DNA of 64,000 bases from Corallibacter vietnamensis (GTDB taxonomy: Bacteria > Bacteroidota > Bacteroidia > Flavobacteriales > Flavobacteriaceae). This document shows positions 1-8,080 of this stretch, piece by piece. Positions within the stretch are counted from its first letter, which is position 1. Every line of letters begins with the position of its first letter. A program made the position numbers and the translations under genes. The notes under the pieces are model-generated. The model ran no database searches and had not been told where the DNA came from. It worked only from the letters and a program-made list of their open reading frames with translations. Location of the stretch: NCBI RefSeq assembly GCF_039537875.1, contig NZ_BAABBI010000001.1:992001-1056000 (forward strand), written 5' to 3'.

Positions 1-107
1 GTTTTTTTAGAGATGCCTTGCGCATTGGCAATATCATCCATTGTTACACTCTTAAACCCGTAGTTTAAGAATAATTCAACTGCTGTTTTTAAAATGTCTT
101 CTTTCAT
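1..107 (-). CDS. TetR/AcrR-family regulator, N-terminal part only
   Basis: The reverse strand reads an ATG at 105-107 followed by about 35 codons running off the window edge. The residues (MKEDILKTAVELFLNYGFKSV, then TMDDIANAQGISKK) are the first two helices and the start of the helix-turn-helix of a TetR/AcrR-type DNA-binding domain. These proteins are dimeric repressors released by a small ligand. It is divergent from the polyprenyl synthase gene, so it could regulate that promoter, but the ligand-binding domain lies outside the window and the target cannot be known. Family call is good; function is open. Confidence 0.75.
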   Translation of the reverse strand, partial: MKEDILKTAVELFLNYGFKSVTMDDIANAQGISKK

Positions 108-230
108 AATTTGATGGCAAAAGTACAATAGGAAACTTTAAAAACAAAAAAAGTTTCCAAAGTTTTAACGATTATTTAATATTGTTACTTTATGCTTTGT
201 ATAATGACGACAAATACCGACTTTTGTTTC

Positions 231-1205
231 ATGCAAAAAGTAGAAGATTATCAAAGAGAGTTTATAGCGTATTTAGAAGGCTTTTCTAAAGATAGAGAGC
301 CGGCAAGCTTGTATGATCCTGTAAACTATATATTAAAATTGGGAGGAAAACGTTTGCGACCTGTTTTAACATTAATGGCATCAGAGGTTTATAATTGTGA
401 TTATAAAAAGGCGCTAGATGCGGCTTTAAGTATTGAGGTTTTTCACAATTTTTCATTAGTTCATGATGATATTATGGATGATGCACCTTTGCGAAGAGGT
501 CAAGAAACTGTACATGAAAAATGGGATATAAACACCGGCATTCTTTCTGGAGATGCTATGCTAATTATGGCATATCAACTGTTTGAAAATTATGATGCCA
601 TGACATTTCAGGCATTAGCAAAGCTGTTTAGTAAAACAGCGTTAGAGGTTTGTGAAGGACAACAATATGATATAGATTTTGAAACACGTGATGATGTTAC
701 CATTGCAGAGTATTTAAAAATGATAGAATACAAGACAGCTGTGCTGGTAGGAGCAGCAATGCAAATGGGAGCTATTGTTGCTAATGCTTCTTTAGAAGAT
801 CAAGAAGGTATTTATAATTTTGGTAAAAACCTTGGTATTGCGTTTCAGTTACAAGACGATTACCTAGATGCTTTTGGAGACCCAAAAACGTTTGGAAAGC
901 AAGTAGGCGGTGATATTATTGAAAACAAAAAAACATATTTGTATTTAAAGGCTATAGAGTTTTTATCTGAAGAAGACAAAATACAGCTTCAGCATTTATT
1001 TGGTATAAACCCTACAGACGCAACAGATAAAATTACAGACGTAAAGCGGTTTTTCTTATCAAGTGGTTCTGCGGATGCAACAAAAAAAGAGATTGAAAAG
1101 TATACCAATAAAGCTTTTGATGTTTTAGAGAGCTTAAATATTTCTGCCGACAAAAAAGCTGTTTTAAAAACATTTGGTAAAGAGTTAATGAATAGAAATG
1201 TATAA
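231..1205 (+). CDS. Polyprenyl (isoprenyl diphosphate) synthase
   Basis: A trans-prenyltransferase of 324 residues that condenses isopentenyl diphosphate with an allylic diphosphate to build a longer isoprenoid chain (quinone tail or carotenoid precursor). Both aspartate-rich metal sites are visible: DDIMD in LVHDDIMDDAPLRRG, and DDYLD in FQLQDDYLDAFGDP. The GGKRLRP motif near residue 40 binds diphosphate. I place the start at the ATG at 231 (MQKVEDYQREF); in-frame ATGs at 192 and 204 only add an unlikely tail. Its stop overlaps the next start by one base (TAATG), so the two are co-transcribed. Product chain length cannot be told safely from sequence. Confidence 0.88.
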   Translation: MQKVEDYQREFIAYLEGFSKDREPASLYDPVNYILKLGGKRLRPVLTLMASEVYNCDYKKALDAALSIEVFHNFSLVHDDIMDDAPLRRGQETVHEKWDINTGILSGDAMLIMAYQLFENYDAMTFQALAKLFSKTALEVCEGQQYDIDFETRDDVTIAEYLKMIEYKTAVLVGAAMQMGAIVANASLEDQEGIYNFGKNLGIAFQLQDDYLDAFGDPKTFGKQVGGDIIENKKTYLYLKAIEFLSEEDKIQLQHLFGINPTDATDKITDVKRFFLSSGSADATKKEIEKYTNKAFDVLESLNISADKKAVLKTFGKELMNRNV

Positions 1206-1555
1206 TGCAATTACCAGAAACATTTGATGCATTAATACTTGAGGCTAACAAGCATGAGTTGTATAGAAAACTTATCAAGCAAATCAATAAAGACTTTCTT
1301 TATGCAAATATTGATTTAGATTTTGATGACGAAATACCTCCAACGAGTTTAAAGTTAATTTTACACGAAACCATATATAAACTCATTCAAGAAAAATTTG
1401 CTGATTATTTAAACCTACTTTACATCATAGATGTTTCTGAAGAAAAAATAAAACAACTAGACGGAAACGACACACTACAACTAGCTGAAAATGTTGCTTT
1501 TTTAATATTAGTAAGAGAGTGGCAAAAAGTCTGGTTTAGACAGCAATATTCTTAA
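1205..1555 (+). CDS. Conserved small hypothetical protein
   Basis: A protein of 116 residues with no signal peptide or membrane span, probably cytosolic and mostly alpha-helical, rich in Asp/Glu and Leu (for example ANIDLDFDDEIPP). I recognise no motif and assign no function. It starts inside the stop codon of the polyprenyl synthase gene (shared A in TAATG), so translation is probably coupled. Its stop overlaps by four bases the stop of the convergent membrane-barrel gene on the other strand. Confidence 0.6.
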   Translation: MQLPETFDALILEANKHELYRKLIKQINKDFLYANIDLDFDDEIPPTSLKLILHETIYKLIQEKFADYLNLLYIIDVSEEKIKQLDGNDTLQLAENVAFLILVREWQKVWFRQQYS

Positions 1556-2082
1556 AAGTATACCCTTACAAATGGCATCCAAGCATTAGCATAAATGCTT
1601 TTATTGTCATCATAAAGCACATCATAACGTATGCCTATTGTAACATTTTGAGCATGATATCCAGCGCCAATAAACAAAGCAGGATACCAATAATCTTCAT
1701 CTTGAATTGCTAATCTACTATCCCAGTTTCTGGAAACATGAAGTTCTTCAAATTCTGCTGAAAGCTGAAGCTCGTTAATAGGGCGAAAAAGTCCAATAAG
1801 ACTACCTCCAAGAATTGTAGATTTATGGTAATTTTTTCTAGAACTATATGTGCCATTAAGTCCCACGCCAAGAGCAACATATTGATTCAGTTCATAAATG
1901 GCGCTTGGAGCTAATGTTCCGCTAAAAAAACCGTCTCCAAAACTTAAACCAAGACTTCCGCCAAAACGAACATGACTCCAAAAATCACGTTGTTCGTTTT
2001 GCGCATTAAGGGTTATTGAAAACAAGCAAAATAAAACACCAAACAACCATTTTTTTATTAATAAATCAAGAACATTTTTCAT
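1552..2082 (-). CDS. Small outer-membrane beta-barrel protein
   Basis: A protein of 176 residues with a signal peptide (a lysine pair, then WLFGVLFCLFSITLNA, with cleavage near AQN). After it come alternating hydrophobic/aromatic strands (GGSLGLSFGDGFF, YVALGVGLNGTYSS, FIGAGYHAQNVTIGIRYDVLY) and a C-terminal aromatic strand (WMPFVRVYF), the pattern of a small outer-membrane barrel. It is divergent from sucA. Proteins of this kind beside flavobacterial sucA are sometimes labelled alpha-ketoglutarate decarboxylase. Nothing in this sequence supports an enzyme: there is no thiamine-diphosphate motif and it is exported. Specific function unknown. Confidence 0.6.
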   Translation of the reverse strand: MKNVLDLLIKKWLFGVLFCLFSITLNAQNEQRDFWSHVRFGGSLGLSFGDGFFSGTLAPSAIYELNQYVALGVGLNGTYSSRKNYHKSTILGGSLIGLFRPINELQLSAEFEELHVSRNWDSRLAIQDEDYWYPALFIGAGYHAQNVTIGIRYDVLYDDNKSIYANAWMPFVRVYF

Positions 2083-2152
2083 AATTCACTATTTACATAT
2101 AAACACTATGTTATAAAAATAATAAAAGCATATCTAATTTTAGTAAAAGTTG

Positions 2153-2160
2153 TACTTTTG
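2153..2160 (+). promoter_or_regulatory. Possible -7 promoter element for sucA
   Basis: TACTTTTG matches the Bacteroidota -7 consensus TAnnTTTG and would put transcription start about 30 bases before the sucA ATG. I find no clear TTG at the matching -33 position, so this is a partial match only. Confidence 0.35.
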
Positions 2161-2198
2161 TATAAATTTTGTCTGAACTATTCAGTTTTAAATTATTT

Positions 2199-4955
2199 AT
2201 GGATAAATATTCCTTTTTAAACGCAGCACATACAGCATACTTTGCTGATTTATACGAACAATATTTACAAAACCCAGATTCTGTAGAGCCAAGTTGGAGA
2301 GCCTTTTTTCAAGGTTACGATTTTGGTAGTGAAAGCTACGGCATGCAAGGCGAGGTTATAGAAGGTGTTTCTACACAAATACCAGAACACGTTCAAAAAG
2401 AGTTTCAAGTAGTAAAACTTATAGACGGTTACAGAACTCGTGGGCATTTGTTTACAAAAACAAACCCAGTTAGAGAGCGTAGAAAATATGCACCAACATT
2501 AGCATTAGAAAACTTTGGATTATCAAATTCTGATTTAGACACTGTTTTTAATGCTGGAGAAATTTTAGGTATAGGTGCACAAACTTTACGTGAAATCATT
2601 AAACACCTTGAAAACATTTATTGTGATGCCATAGGTGTTGAATATATGTACATTAGAAATCCTGAAGAAATAAAATGGATTCAGGAAAAACTTAACATAA
2701 ACGATAATCAACCAAAGTTTAGCACTGATCAAAAGAAGCATATTTTAAGAAAATTGAACGAAGCGGTTTCTTTTGAAAATTTCTTACACACAAAATATGT
2801 AGGCCAAAAACGTTTTTCTTTAGAAGGTGGTGAATCTTTAATTCCAGCACTTGACGCGCTTATAGAAAGAGCTTCTGAATATGAAGTTAAAGAGTTTGTT
2901 ATGGGAATGGCACATCGTGGTCGTTTAAGCACCCTTACAAATATATTTGGGAAATCTGCTAAAGATATTTTTAGTGAGTTTGATGGTAAAGATTACGAAC
3001 AAGAAGTTTTTGATGGCGATGTTAAATACCATTTAGGTTGGACAAGCGATAGAGAAACCGAAAACGGAAATAAGATAAACTTAAATATTGCACCAAACCC
3101 TTCACATCTTGAAACAGTAGGCGCTGTTGTAGAAGGAATAACACGTGCAAAACAAGACGATAAGTACCCAGAAAACCCATCACAAGTATTACCAATTGTG
3201 GTACATGGTGATGCCGCTATTTCAGGACAAGGATTAGTTTATGAAGTGGTTCAAATGGCACAATTAGAAGGTTACAAAACTAACGGAACCATTCATATTG
3301 TAGTAAACAACCAAGTAGGTTTTACTACAAACTACCTTGATGGTCGTTCAAGTACATACTGTACAGACGTTGGTAAAGTAACCTTATCACCAGTATTACA
3401 TGTAAATGCTGATGATGCTGAAGCTGTAGTACATGCCATGTTGTTTGCTCTAGATTTCAGAATGCAATTTAAACGCGATGTATTTATAGATTTACTTGGT
3501 TACAGAAAGTATGGTCATAACGAAGGTGATGAACCAAAATTTACACAACCATTATTATACAAAGCTATTGCAAAGCATAAAAATCCAAGAGATATTTATG
3601 CTGCAAAACTAATTGAGCAAGGCGTTATAGATAAGGATCATGTTTTAAAATTAGAACAAGATTATAAAACTAAATTAGAAGACGATTTAGAAGATTCTCG
3701 TAAAGAGGATAAAACAGTAATTACACCATTTATGCAAAATGAATGGACAGACTATATTACTGTTGAAGAAGATAAAATGATGAAACCAATTGATACAACC
3801 TATTCAAAAGAAGGGTTAGAAAAAATCACAAAGGTTATATCATCATTACCAAAAGACAAAAAATTCATACGTAAAATAGAGCGTTTAGTACAATCCAGAC
3901 AAACTATGTTTGATGAAAACAAGTTAGACTGGGCAATGGCTGAACATTTGGCTTATGGTAGTTTACTAGAAGAAGGTCACGATGTTCGTATATCTGGTCA
4001 GGATGTAGAACGTGGTACATTCTCTCACAGACATGCCGTTGTAAAAGTAGAAGATAGCGAAGAAGAAATTGTATTACTTAATCAGTTGAGTGATAAACAA
4101 GGAAAATTCTTTATCTATAACTCACTACTATCAGAATATGGTGTGGTAGGTTTTGATTATGGTTATGCTATGGCAAGCCCTAAAACCTTAACCATTTGGG
4201 AAGCACAATTTGGAGATTTCAGTAATGGAGCTCAAATTATGCTAGACCAATATATTTCTGCAGCTGAAGATAAATGGAAACTTCAAAATGGTTTGGTAAT
4301 GTTATTGCCTCATGGTTATGAAGGTCAAGGTGCAGAGCATTCATCAGCACGTATGGAACGTTACTTACAACTATGTGCAAAAGATAATATGTATGTAGCA
4401 GACTGTACAACACCTGCTAACATGTTTCATTTATTACGTAGACAAGTAAAAGCAAAATTCCGTAAACCATTAATTGTGTTTACACCAAAAAGTTTATTAC
4501 GTCATCCACTATGTGTATCAACAGTTGATGAGTTTGTAAACGGTAGTTTCCAAATGGTAATAGACGATAAAAATGCAAATGCAGATAAAGTAAAAACTTT
4601 AGTATTTGTTACAGGAAAATTCTATTACGATTTACTTGAAGAACAAGAGAAATTAGGTAGAGACGATGTTGCTTTAGTAAGAATAGAGCAATTATTCCCA
4701 TTACCAGAGCAAGAAATAAAAGATATATTAAGTAAATATAAAAATGCTAATGATGTTGTTTGGGCTCAAGAAGAACCAAGAAACATGGGAGCTTATAGTC
4801 ATATCTTAATGCATCTTGAAGAAGCAAAAACATTTAGAGCAGCATCTCGTCGTGCTTATGGTGCACCAGCAGCCGGAAGTTCAGTGCGTTCTAAAAAACG
4901 TCATCAAGAAGTGATAGACTATGTCTTTGACAAAACAAAAAATAATCAACGATAA
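2199..4955 (+). CDS. sucA: 2-oxoglutarate dehydrogenase E1 component
   Basis: The thiamine-diphosphate E1 subunit of the 2-oxoglutarate dehydrogenase complex (TCA cycle). It decarboxylates 2-oxoglutarate and passes the succinyl group to the lipoyl arm of E2. At 918 residues it has the usual size. Visible features are the N-terminal E2-binding helix (FLNAAHTAYFADLYEQY), GMAHRGRLSTL, SHLETVGAVVEG, the thiamine-diphosphate/metal motif from HGDAAISGQG to NNQVGFTT, and the C-terminal transketolase-like half (YGSLLEEGHDVRISGQDVERG; LPHGYEGQGAEHSS). I choose the ATG at 2199 (MDKYSFLNAA); an upstream in-frame TTG at 2169 only adds residues unlike the family. The E2 gene follows 31 bases downstream. 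Confidence 0.97.
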   Translation: MDKYSFLNAAHTAYFADLYEQYLQNPDSVEPSWRAFFQGYDFGSESYGMQGEVIEGVSTQIPEHVQKEFQVVKLIDGYRTRGHLFTKTNPVRERRKYAPTLALENFGLSNSDLDTVFNAGEILGIGAQTLREIIKHLENIYCDAIGVEYMYIRNPEEIKWIQEKLNINDNQPKFSTDQKKHILRKLNEAVSFENFLHTKYVGQKRFSLEGGESLIPALDALIERASEYEVKEFVMGMAHRGRLSTLTNIFGKSAKDIFSEFDGKDYEQEVFDGDVKYHLGWTSDRETENGNKINLNIAPNPSHLETVGAVVEGITRAKQDDKYPENPSQVLPIVVHGDAAISGQGLVYEVVQMAQLEGYKTNGTIHIVVNNQVGFTTNYLDGRSSTYCTDVGKVTLSPVLHVNADDAEAVVHAMLFALDFRMQFKRDVFIDLLGYRKYGHNEGDEPKFTQPLLYKAIAKHKNPRDIYAAKLIEQGVIDKDHVLKLEQDYKTKLEDDLEDSRKEDKTVITPFMQNEWTDYITVEEDKMMKPIDTTYSKEGLEKITKVISSLPKDKKFIRKIERLVQSRQTMFDENKLDWAMAEHLAYGSLLEEGHDVRISGQDVERGTFSHRHAVVKVEDSEEEIVLLNQLSDKQGKFFIYNSLLSEYGVVGFDYGYAMASPKTLTIWEAQFGDFSNGAQIMLDQYISAAEDKWKLQNGLVMLLPHGYEGQGAEHSSARMERYLQLCAKDNMYVADCTTPANMFHLLRRQVKAKFRKPLIVFTPKSLLRHPLCVSTVDEFVNGSFQMVIDDKNANADKVKTLVFVTGKFYYDLLEEQEKLGRDDVALVRIEQLFPLPEQEIKDILSKYKNANDVVWAQEEPRNMGAYSHILMHLEEAKTFRAASRRAYGAPAAGSSVRSKKRHQEVIDYVFDKTKNNQR

Positions 4956-4986
4956 AAACAATCCAACAATATAAAATTATAGAACA

Positions 4987-6204
4987 ATGATTTTAGAAAT
5001 GAAAGTACCTTCACCAGGTGAATCTATTACAGAAGTAGAAATTGCAGAATGGTTAGTGCAAGATGGTGATTATGTAGAAAAAGATCAGGCCATTGCTGAA
5101 GTAGATAGTGATAAGGCAACTCTAGAACTTCCAGCTGAAGCTAGCGGAACTATTACCTTAAAAGCAGAAGAAGGTGATGCAGTTGCAGTAGGTGAAGTGG
5201 TTTGTTTAATTGATACAAGTGCAGCAAAACCAGAAGGATCTGATGCACCTGCAAAAGAAGAGAAAAAAGAAGAAGCACCTAAAACTGAAGAAAAGAAAGC
5301 AGAACCAGTTGCAGAGAACAAAACGTATGCAACAGGAACAGCAAGTCCTGCAGCAAAAAAGATTTTAGCTGAAAAAGGAATGGATGCTTCTCAAATACAA
5401 GGCACAGGTAAAGACGGTAGAGTAACCAAAGACGATGCTGTAAACGCAAAACCATCTATGGGAACTCCAACAGGAGGAAGCCGTGGAGAGTCACGTTCTA
5501 AACTATCAATGTTACGTCGTAAAGTAGCAGAGCGTTTAGTATCTGCTAAAAACGAAACAGCGATGTTAACCACTTTTAATGAGGCTAACATGACACCTAT
5601 TTTTGAATTGCGTAAACAATACAAAGAAGCGTTTAAAGCAAAGCATGGTGTAGGTCTTGGGTTTATGAGTTTCTTTACTCTAGCAGTAGTGAGAGCATTA
5701 AAAGAATATCCAGCTGTTAACTCTATGATAGATGGAAAAGAAATGATTTCTTACGATTTCTGCGATATTAGTATAGCAGTATCAGGACCAAAAGGACTTA
5801 TGGTTCCAGTAATACGAAATGCTGAAAACTTAACCTTTAGAGGTGTTGAAGCTGAAGTAAAACGTTTAGCATTAAGAGCTCGTGATGGTCAAATTACTGT
5901 TGATGAAATGACAGGTGGTACATTTACAATTTCTAATGGAGGTGTGTTTGGTAGTATGTTATCTACACCAATTATCAACCCACCACAAAGTGGTATTTTA
6001 GGAATGCACAATATTATTGAGCGTCCAATTGCTGTTGATGGTAAAGTTGAAATTCACCCAATGATGTATTTAGCATTATCTTATGATCACAGAATTATTG
6101 ATGGTAGGGAGTCTGTTGGATTTTTAGTTGCAATTAAAGAAGCACTTGAAAACCCAGTTGAGTTATTAATGAATAACGATGTTAAGAAAGCTCTAGAACT
6201 ATAA
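4987..6204 (+). CDS. sucB: Dihydrolipoyllysine succinyltransferase (2-oxoglutarate dehydrogenase E2)
   Basis: The E2 core of the 2-oxoglutarate dehydrogenase complex, moving succinyl from lipoyl-lysine to coenzyme A. Of 405 residues, about 1-75 form one lipoyl domain with the modified lysine K43 in EVDSDKATLEL. A Lys/Glu/Ala-rich linker follows (about 77-110), then the E1/E3-binding domain (about 113-150, ASPAAKKILAEKGMDASQIQ, GTGKDGRVTKDD) and the catalytic domain, which ends with the active-site motif SYDHRIIDGRESVGFL. It forms an operon with sucA and ends in a strong terminator at 6234-6264. Confidence 0.96.
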   Translation: MILEMKVPSPGESITEVEIAEWLVQDGDYVEKDQAIAEVDSDKATLELPAEASGTITLKAEEGDAVAVGEVVCLIDTSAAKPEGSDAPAKEEKKEEAPKTEEKKAEPVAENKTYATGTASPAAKKILAEKGMDASQIQGTGKDGRVTKDDAVNAKPSMGTPTGGSRGESRSKLSMLRRKVAERLVSAKNETAMLTTFNEANMTPIFELRKQYKEAFKAKHGVGLGFMSFFTLAVVRALKEYPAVNSMIDGKEMISYDFCDISIAVSGPKGLMVPVIRNAENLTFRGVEAEVKRLALRARDGQITVDEMTGGTFTISNGGVFGSMLSTPIINPPQSGILGMHNIIERPIAVDGKVEIHPMMYLALSYDHRIIDGRESVGFLVAIKEALENPVELLMNNDVKKALEL

Positions 6205-6233
6205 TAGCTAAAAACTATAATTTTTATAAAAAG

Positions 6234-6264
6234 AAAGCGCCACTTAAATAAGTGGCGCTTTTTT
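6234..6264 (+). terminator. Intrinsic terminator after sucB (probably bidirectional)
   Basis: A perfect 12-bp stem, AAAGCGCCACTT / AAGTGGCGCTTT, with a 4-base AAAT loop, followed by a T run to 6264. The other strand also carries a T run, so it can end leftward transcripts from the small ORF at 6280-6378. Confidence 0.92.
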
Positions 6265-6279
6265 CTTGGTAATAACTAA

Positions 6280-6378
6280 CTAAAAGAAATTAACAAAAAT
6301 GTTTATTGATATAACAATGATAACTAATACAACTAATCCTACAATAAAGAATTTGTTTAATGAGTTTTTATCATCCAT
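6280..6378 (-). CDS. Tiny single-helix membrane protein (32 residues)
   Basis: The reverse strand has ATG at 6376-6378 and TAG at 6280-6282. The 32-residue product starts with a polar stretch (MDDKNSLNKF) and continues as one hydrophobic helix (FIVGLVVLVIIVISINIF, then VNFF), the composition expected of a small inner-membrane peptide. It has the same size and layout as the ORF at 6714-6815. A hairpin with a T run (6422-6455) and a palindrome (6526-6545) lie upstream. No homologue is known to me and translation is unproven. The length is short enough that chance is possible, but two such ORFs on one strand in one spacer make chance less likely. Confidence 0.4.
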   Translation of the reverse strand: MDDKNSLNKFFIVGLVVLVIIVISINIFVNFF

Positions 6379-6421
6379 GATTGAATAATTTATCTGATTT
6401 TGAGAGATACAATGCTTTTGT

Positions 6422-6455
6422 TAAAAAAGACTCTGCACTAATTTCTAGTACAGAG
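6422..6455 (-). terminator. Leftward hairpin with T run upstream of the tiny ORF
   Basis: On the minus strand CTCTGTACTA and TAGTGCAGAG pair over 10 bp (one G-U pair) around a 5-base loop, followed by TCTTTTTT. This is a good intrinsic terminator for a leftward transcript starting near the palindrome at 6526-6545. It could also act as an attenuator for the 32-residue ORF. Confidence 0.6.
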
Positions 6456-6525
6456 CCTGTAACTCCCTTTATAAAATTACTTGATTAATAGCACTGTAAA
6501 GATCACTAAAGAATGTTATTAAAAC

Positions 6526-6545
6526 AATACGTAACGTTACGTATT
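6526..6545. repeat. Perfect 20-bp palindrome, copy 1
   Basis: AATACGTAACGTTACGTATT is an exact inverted repeat with no spacer. Two further copies of its 16-bp core follow within 400 bp (6672-6691 and 6912-6931). A spacerless palindrome forms a poor RNA hairpin but a good binding site for a symmetric protein dimer. Copy 1 lies 148 bp upstream of the 32-residue ORF on the minus strand. Confidence 0.8.
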
Positions 6546-6558
6546 TTTTACAGAAAAC

Positions 6559-6612
6559 AAAGGTCTTAAATAAACAAAGGCCCTAAACAACAAGTGTGTT
6601 TAAGACCTTTTT
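6559..6612 (+). terminator. Long-loop hairpin, possible terminator
   Basis: AAAGGTCTTAAA (6559-6570) pairs perfectly with TTTAAGACCTTT (6599-6610) around a 28-base loop, followed by TTGTTC on the plus strand. The minus-strand flank is also T-rich. It lies between palindromes 1 and 2 in a stretch with no convincing ORF, so it may end a short non-coding transcript from either side. The strand is uncertain. Confidence 0.5.
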
Positions 6613-6671
6613 GTTCTCCCTAAGAACTAATTAATAGAACAGCAAATGTCTATAAAGTATGAATAGTGGAC

Positions 6672-6691
6672 AATACGTAACGTTACGTATT
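6672..6691. repeat. Perfect 20-bp palindrome, copy 2
   Basis: Identical over all 20 bases to the copy at 6526-6545, starting 146 bp after it. It lies 22 bp past the stop codon of the minus-strand 33-residue ORF (stop at 6714-6716). Confidence 0.8.
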
Positions 6692-6713
6692 TTTGTATAA
6701 AAGTGATTAGGTA

Positions 6714-6815
6714 TTATTTGAAAAAAACAATAATGTTTAGGAAAACAACAGCAACAATAATAAAAATGAAAGTAGTTATTATTAATGAATGAAATAAGTT
6801 GAATTTGCTTTTCAT
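6714..6815 (-). CDS. Tiny single-helix membrane protein (33 residues)
   Basis: The reverse strand has ATG at 6813-6815 and TAA at 6714-6716. The product has a short basic start (MKSKFNLFHS) and one hydrophobic helix (LIITTFIFIIVAVVFLNIIV) ending FFK, so positive-inside orientation would leave the N-terminus in the cytosol. A 16-bp palindrome GTTGTTAATTAACAAC (6845-6860) and the third TACGTAACGTTACGTA copy (6912-6931) lie upstream on its strand. Function unknown and translation unproven. It has the same length and layout as the ORF at 6280-6378, but the sequence is not clearly related. Confidence 0.4.
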   Translation of the reverse strand: MKSKFNLFHSLIITTFIFIIVAVVFLNIIVFFK

Positions 6816-6911
6816 AATATATCGTTTTTAATTATTAGATGTATGTTGTTAATTAACAACCCTTTTACTAAAAATAATACTGTAAATATACTGTAAAACA
6901 AATGGTTATGA

Positions 6912-6931
6912 AATACGTAACGTTACGTAAT
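6912..6931. repeat. 20-bp palindrome, copy 3 (one end diverged)
   Basis: The 16-bp core TACGTAACGTTACGTA is identical to copies 1 and 2; one flanking position breaks the outer symmetry. It ends one base before the stop codon of the NarL-type regulator (6932) and lies about 97 bp upstream of the minus-strand 33-residue ORF. Confidence 0.75.
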
Positions 6932-7564
6932 TTAATTTAAGAACTCCTGATTTTCTTTAGCCCAGATAAGTAAACTGTTTTGAATAGGAGGTATATCAAG
7001 CTTTTTTATAATATTACTTTTATGCTTCTCAACAGTTCTATTAGATATTGAAAGTATATCGCCAATATCTTTTGCTGTATTGTTTTTTGAAATTAGATGT
7101 AGAATCTTCAATTCGGTTTTAGAGAGCATATCTAATATCTCTGGTCTAGAATTGGTGTTTGCATTAAGGTAATCAGCTATTTCTTCGCTAAAGTAAGACT
7201 CATTATTATTGACATGAGTTAAACATGTTTCAATTTCTTCAATGGCAAATTCTTTAAGGATATACCCAAAGATGTTTAGTTCTTTAGCTTTATCATATAA
7301 GTCTTCACCTTTATCAAACGTTATAAGGATGATTTTGGTAGGGATGCCATTTTTTTTACAATCTTCAGCAACTTCAAGTCCAGTTTTATAAGGCATTCTT
7401 ATATCTAGAATAGCAATATCTGGTTTTAGTTTTACAATAAGATTATAAGCTTCTTTACCATCTTTAGCACTACCAATTATATTATAGCCTTTAGATTTTA
7501 AAAAGTCACTTAAACCTCTTAACATCAGCGGATGATCGTCTGCTATGATAATAGAATTTTGCAT
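6932..7564 (-). CDS. NarL/FixJ-family response regulator (orphan)
   Basis: A DNA-binding response regulator of 210 residues. The receiver domain (1-120) has the acidic pair ADDHPL, the phospho-acceptor Asp in IAILDIRMP, the switch Thr in ILITFD and the Lys in GYILKEF. The LuxR-type helix-turn-helix (about 145-205) contains SKTELKILHLISKNNTAKDI and SISNRTVEKHKSNII. No histidine kinase lies nearby. Upstream on the same strand are a retropepsin-like protease (51 bp away) and the TPR-CHAT gene, so it is probably the last gene of that operon. The palindrome repeats directly downstream are candidate binding sites, which is inference. Confidence 0.88.
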   Translation of the reverse strand: MQNSIIIADDHPLMLRGLSDFLKSKGYNIIGSAKDGKEAYNLIVKLKPDIAILDIRMPYKTGLEVAEDCKKNGIPTKIILITFDKGEDLYDKAKELNIFGYILKEFAIEEIETCLTHVNNNESYFSEEIADYLNANTNSRPEILDMLSKTELKILHLISKNNTAKDIGDILSISNRTVEKHKSNIIKKLDIPPIQNSLLIWAKENQEFLN

Positions 7565-7615
7565 GAATTAATAGCTGTGAAGAATTTTTTATAAAGATAA
7601 CCAGAAAGAATTATA

Positions 7616-8080
7616 CTACAATTTTAAATATAGGTATTTTTTTTCATAATCTATAACTCCTTTTCCTTTTTTTAGTATATCAGCTCCTATAATACCATCA
7701 ACTGGTTTTGAGTTATGATTGGTAAGAGCTGTGTTTACATGAGTTAAATTAAATAGAATTAAAGCAACTTTGTCTTTTTTCCATTTACCTATACGTAATT
7801 GGTTTTTTTTTGAAATTTGGGTTAACATATCAATAGCACCAGCTCCAGCAGCTTTAATTTCAGAATCTTTAGCTTTAAGTTTAAATGTATTAATAGCTTC
7901 AAAACCAACACAAGAGCTTGATGCGCCTGTGTCTAATATAAACAATCCTTTAACACCATTTATACTAGCTTTTATTTCAAAATGATTGGTTTTGGTCAGA
8001 TGTAATTTAATTTTTGTGTAGCCTTTTTCTAATAAAAAATCTTTCAGAGGTACATCTTTTGTAATACCTGTATCACTCAT
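7616..8080 (-). CDS. Retropepsin-like aspartic protease, single domain
   Basis: A protein of 154 residues with the hallmark of pepsin-fold half-enzymes: GLFILDTGASSSCVG, where the Asp of DTGAS is catalytic. The matching hydrophobic-hydrophobic-Gly element is VDGIIGADILKKG, and the chain ends in a typical strand (GVIDYEKKYLYLKL). A single lobe implies an active homodimer. There is no signal peptide, so it is probably cytosolic; a link to a retroelement is unlikely, as no reverse transcriptase or integrase is near. Its start overlaps the end of the TPR-CHAT gene by 8 bases, implying joint expression of the two protease-family genes. Substrate unknown. Confidence 0.85.
   Translation of the reverse strand: MSDTGITKDVPLKDFLLEKGYTKIKLHLTKTNHFEIKASINGVKGLFILDTGASSSCVGFEAINTFKLKAKDSEIKAAGAGAIDMLTQISKKNQLRIGKWKKDKVALILFNLTHVNTALTNHNSKPVDGIIGADILKKGKGVIDYEKKYLYLKL

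Noticed and set aside
2169..2198. TTG start 30 bases upstream for sucA
   Set aside because: It would add residues unlike the family; the ATG at 2199 begins the expected MDKYSFLNAA N-terminus.
7616..8080. Retropepsin-like gene as a retroelement remnant
   Set aside because: No reverse transcriptase, integrase or terminal repeats are near. The gene overlaps the CHAT gene in an operon, so it is a cellular protease.
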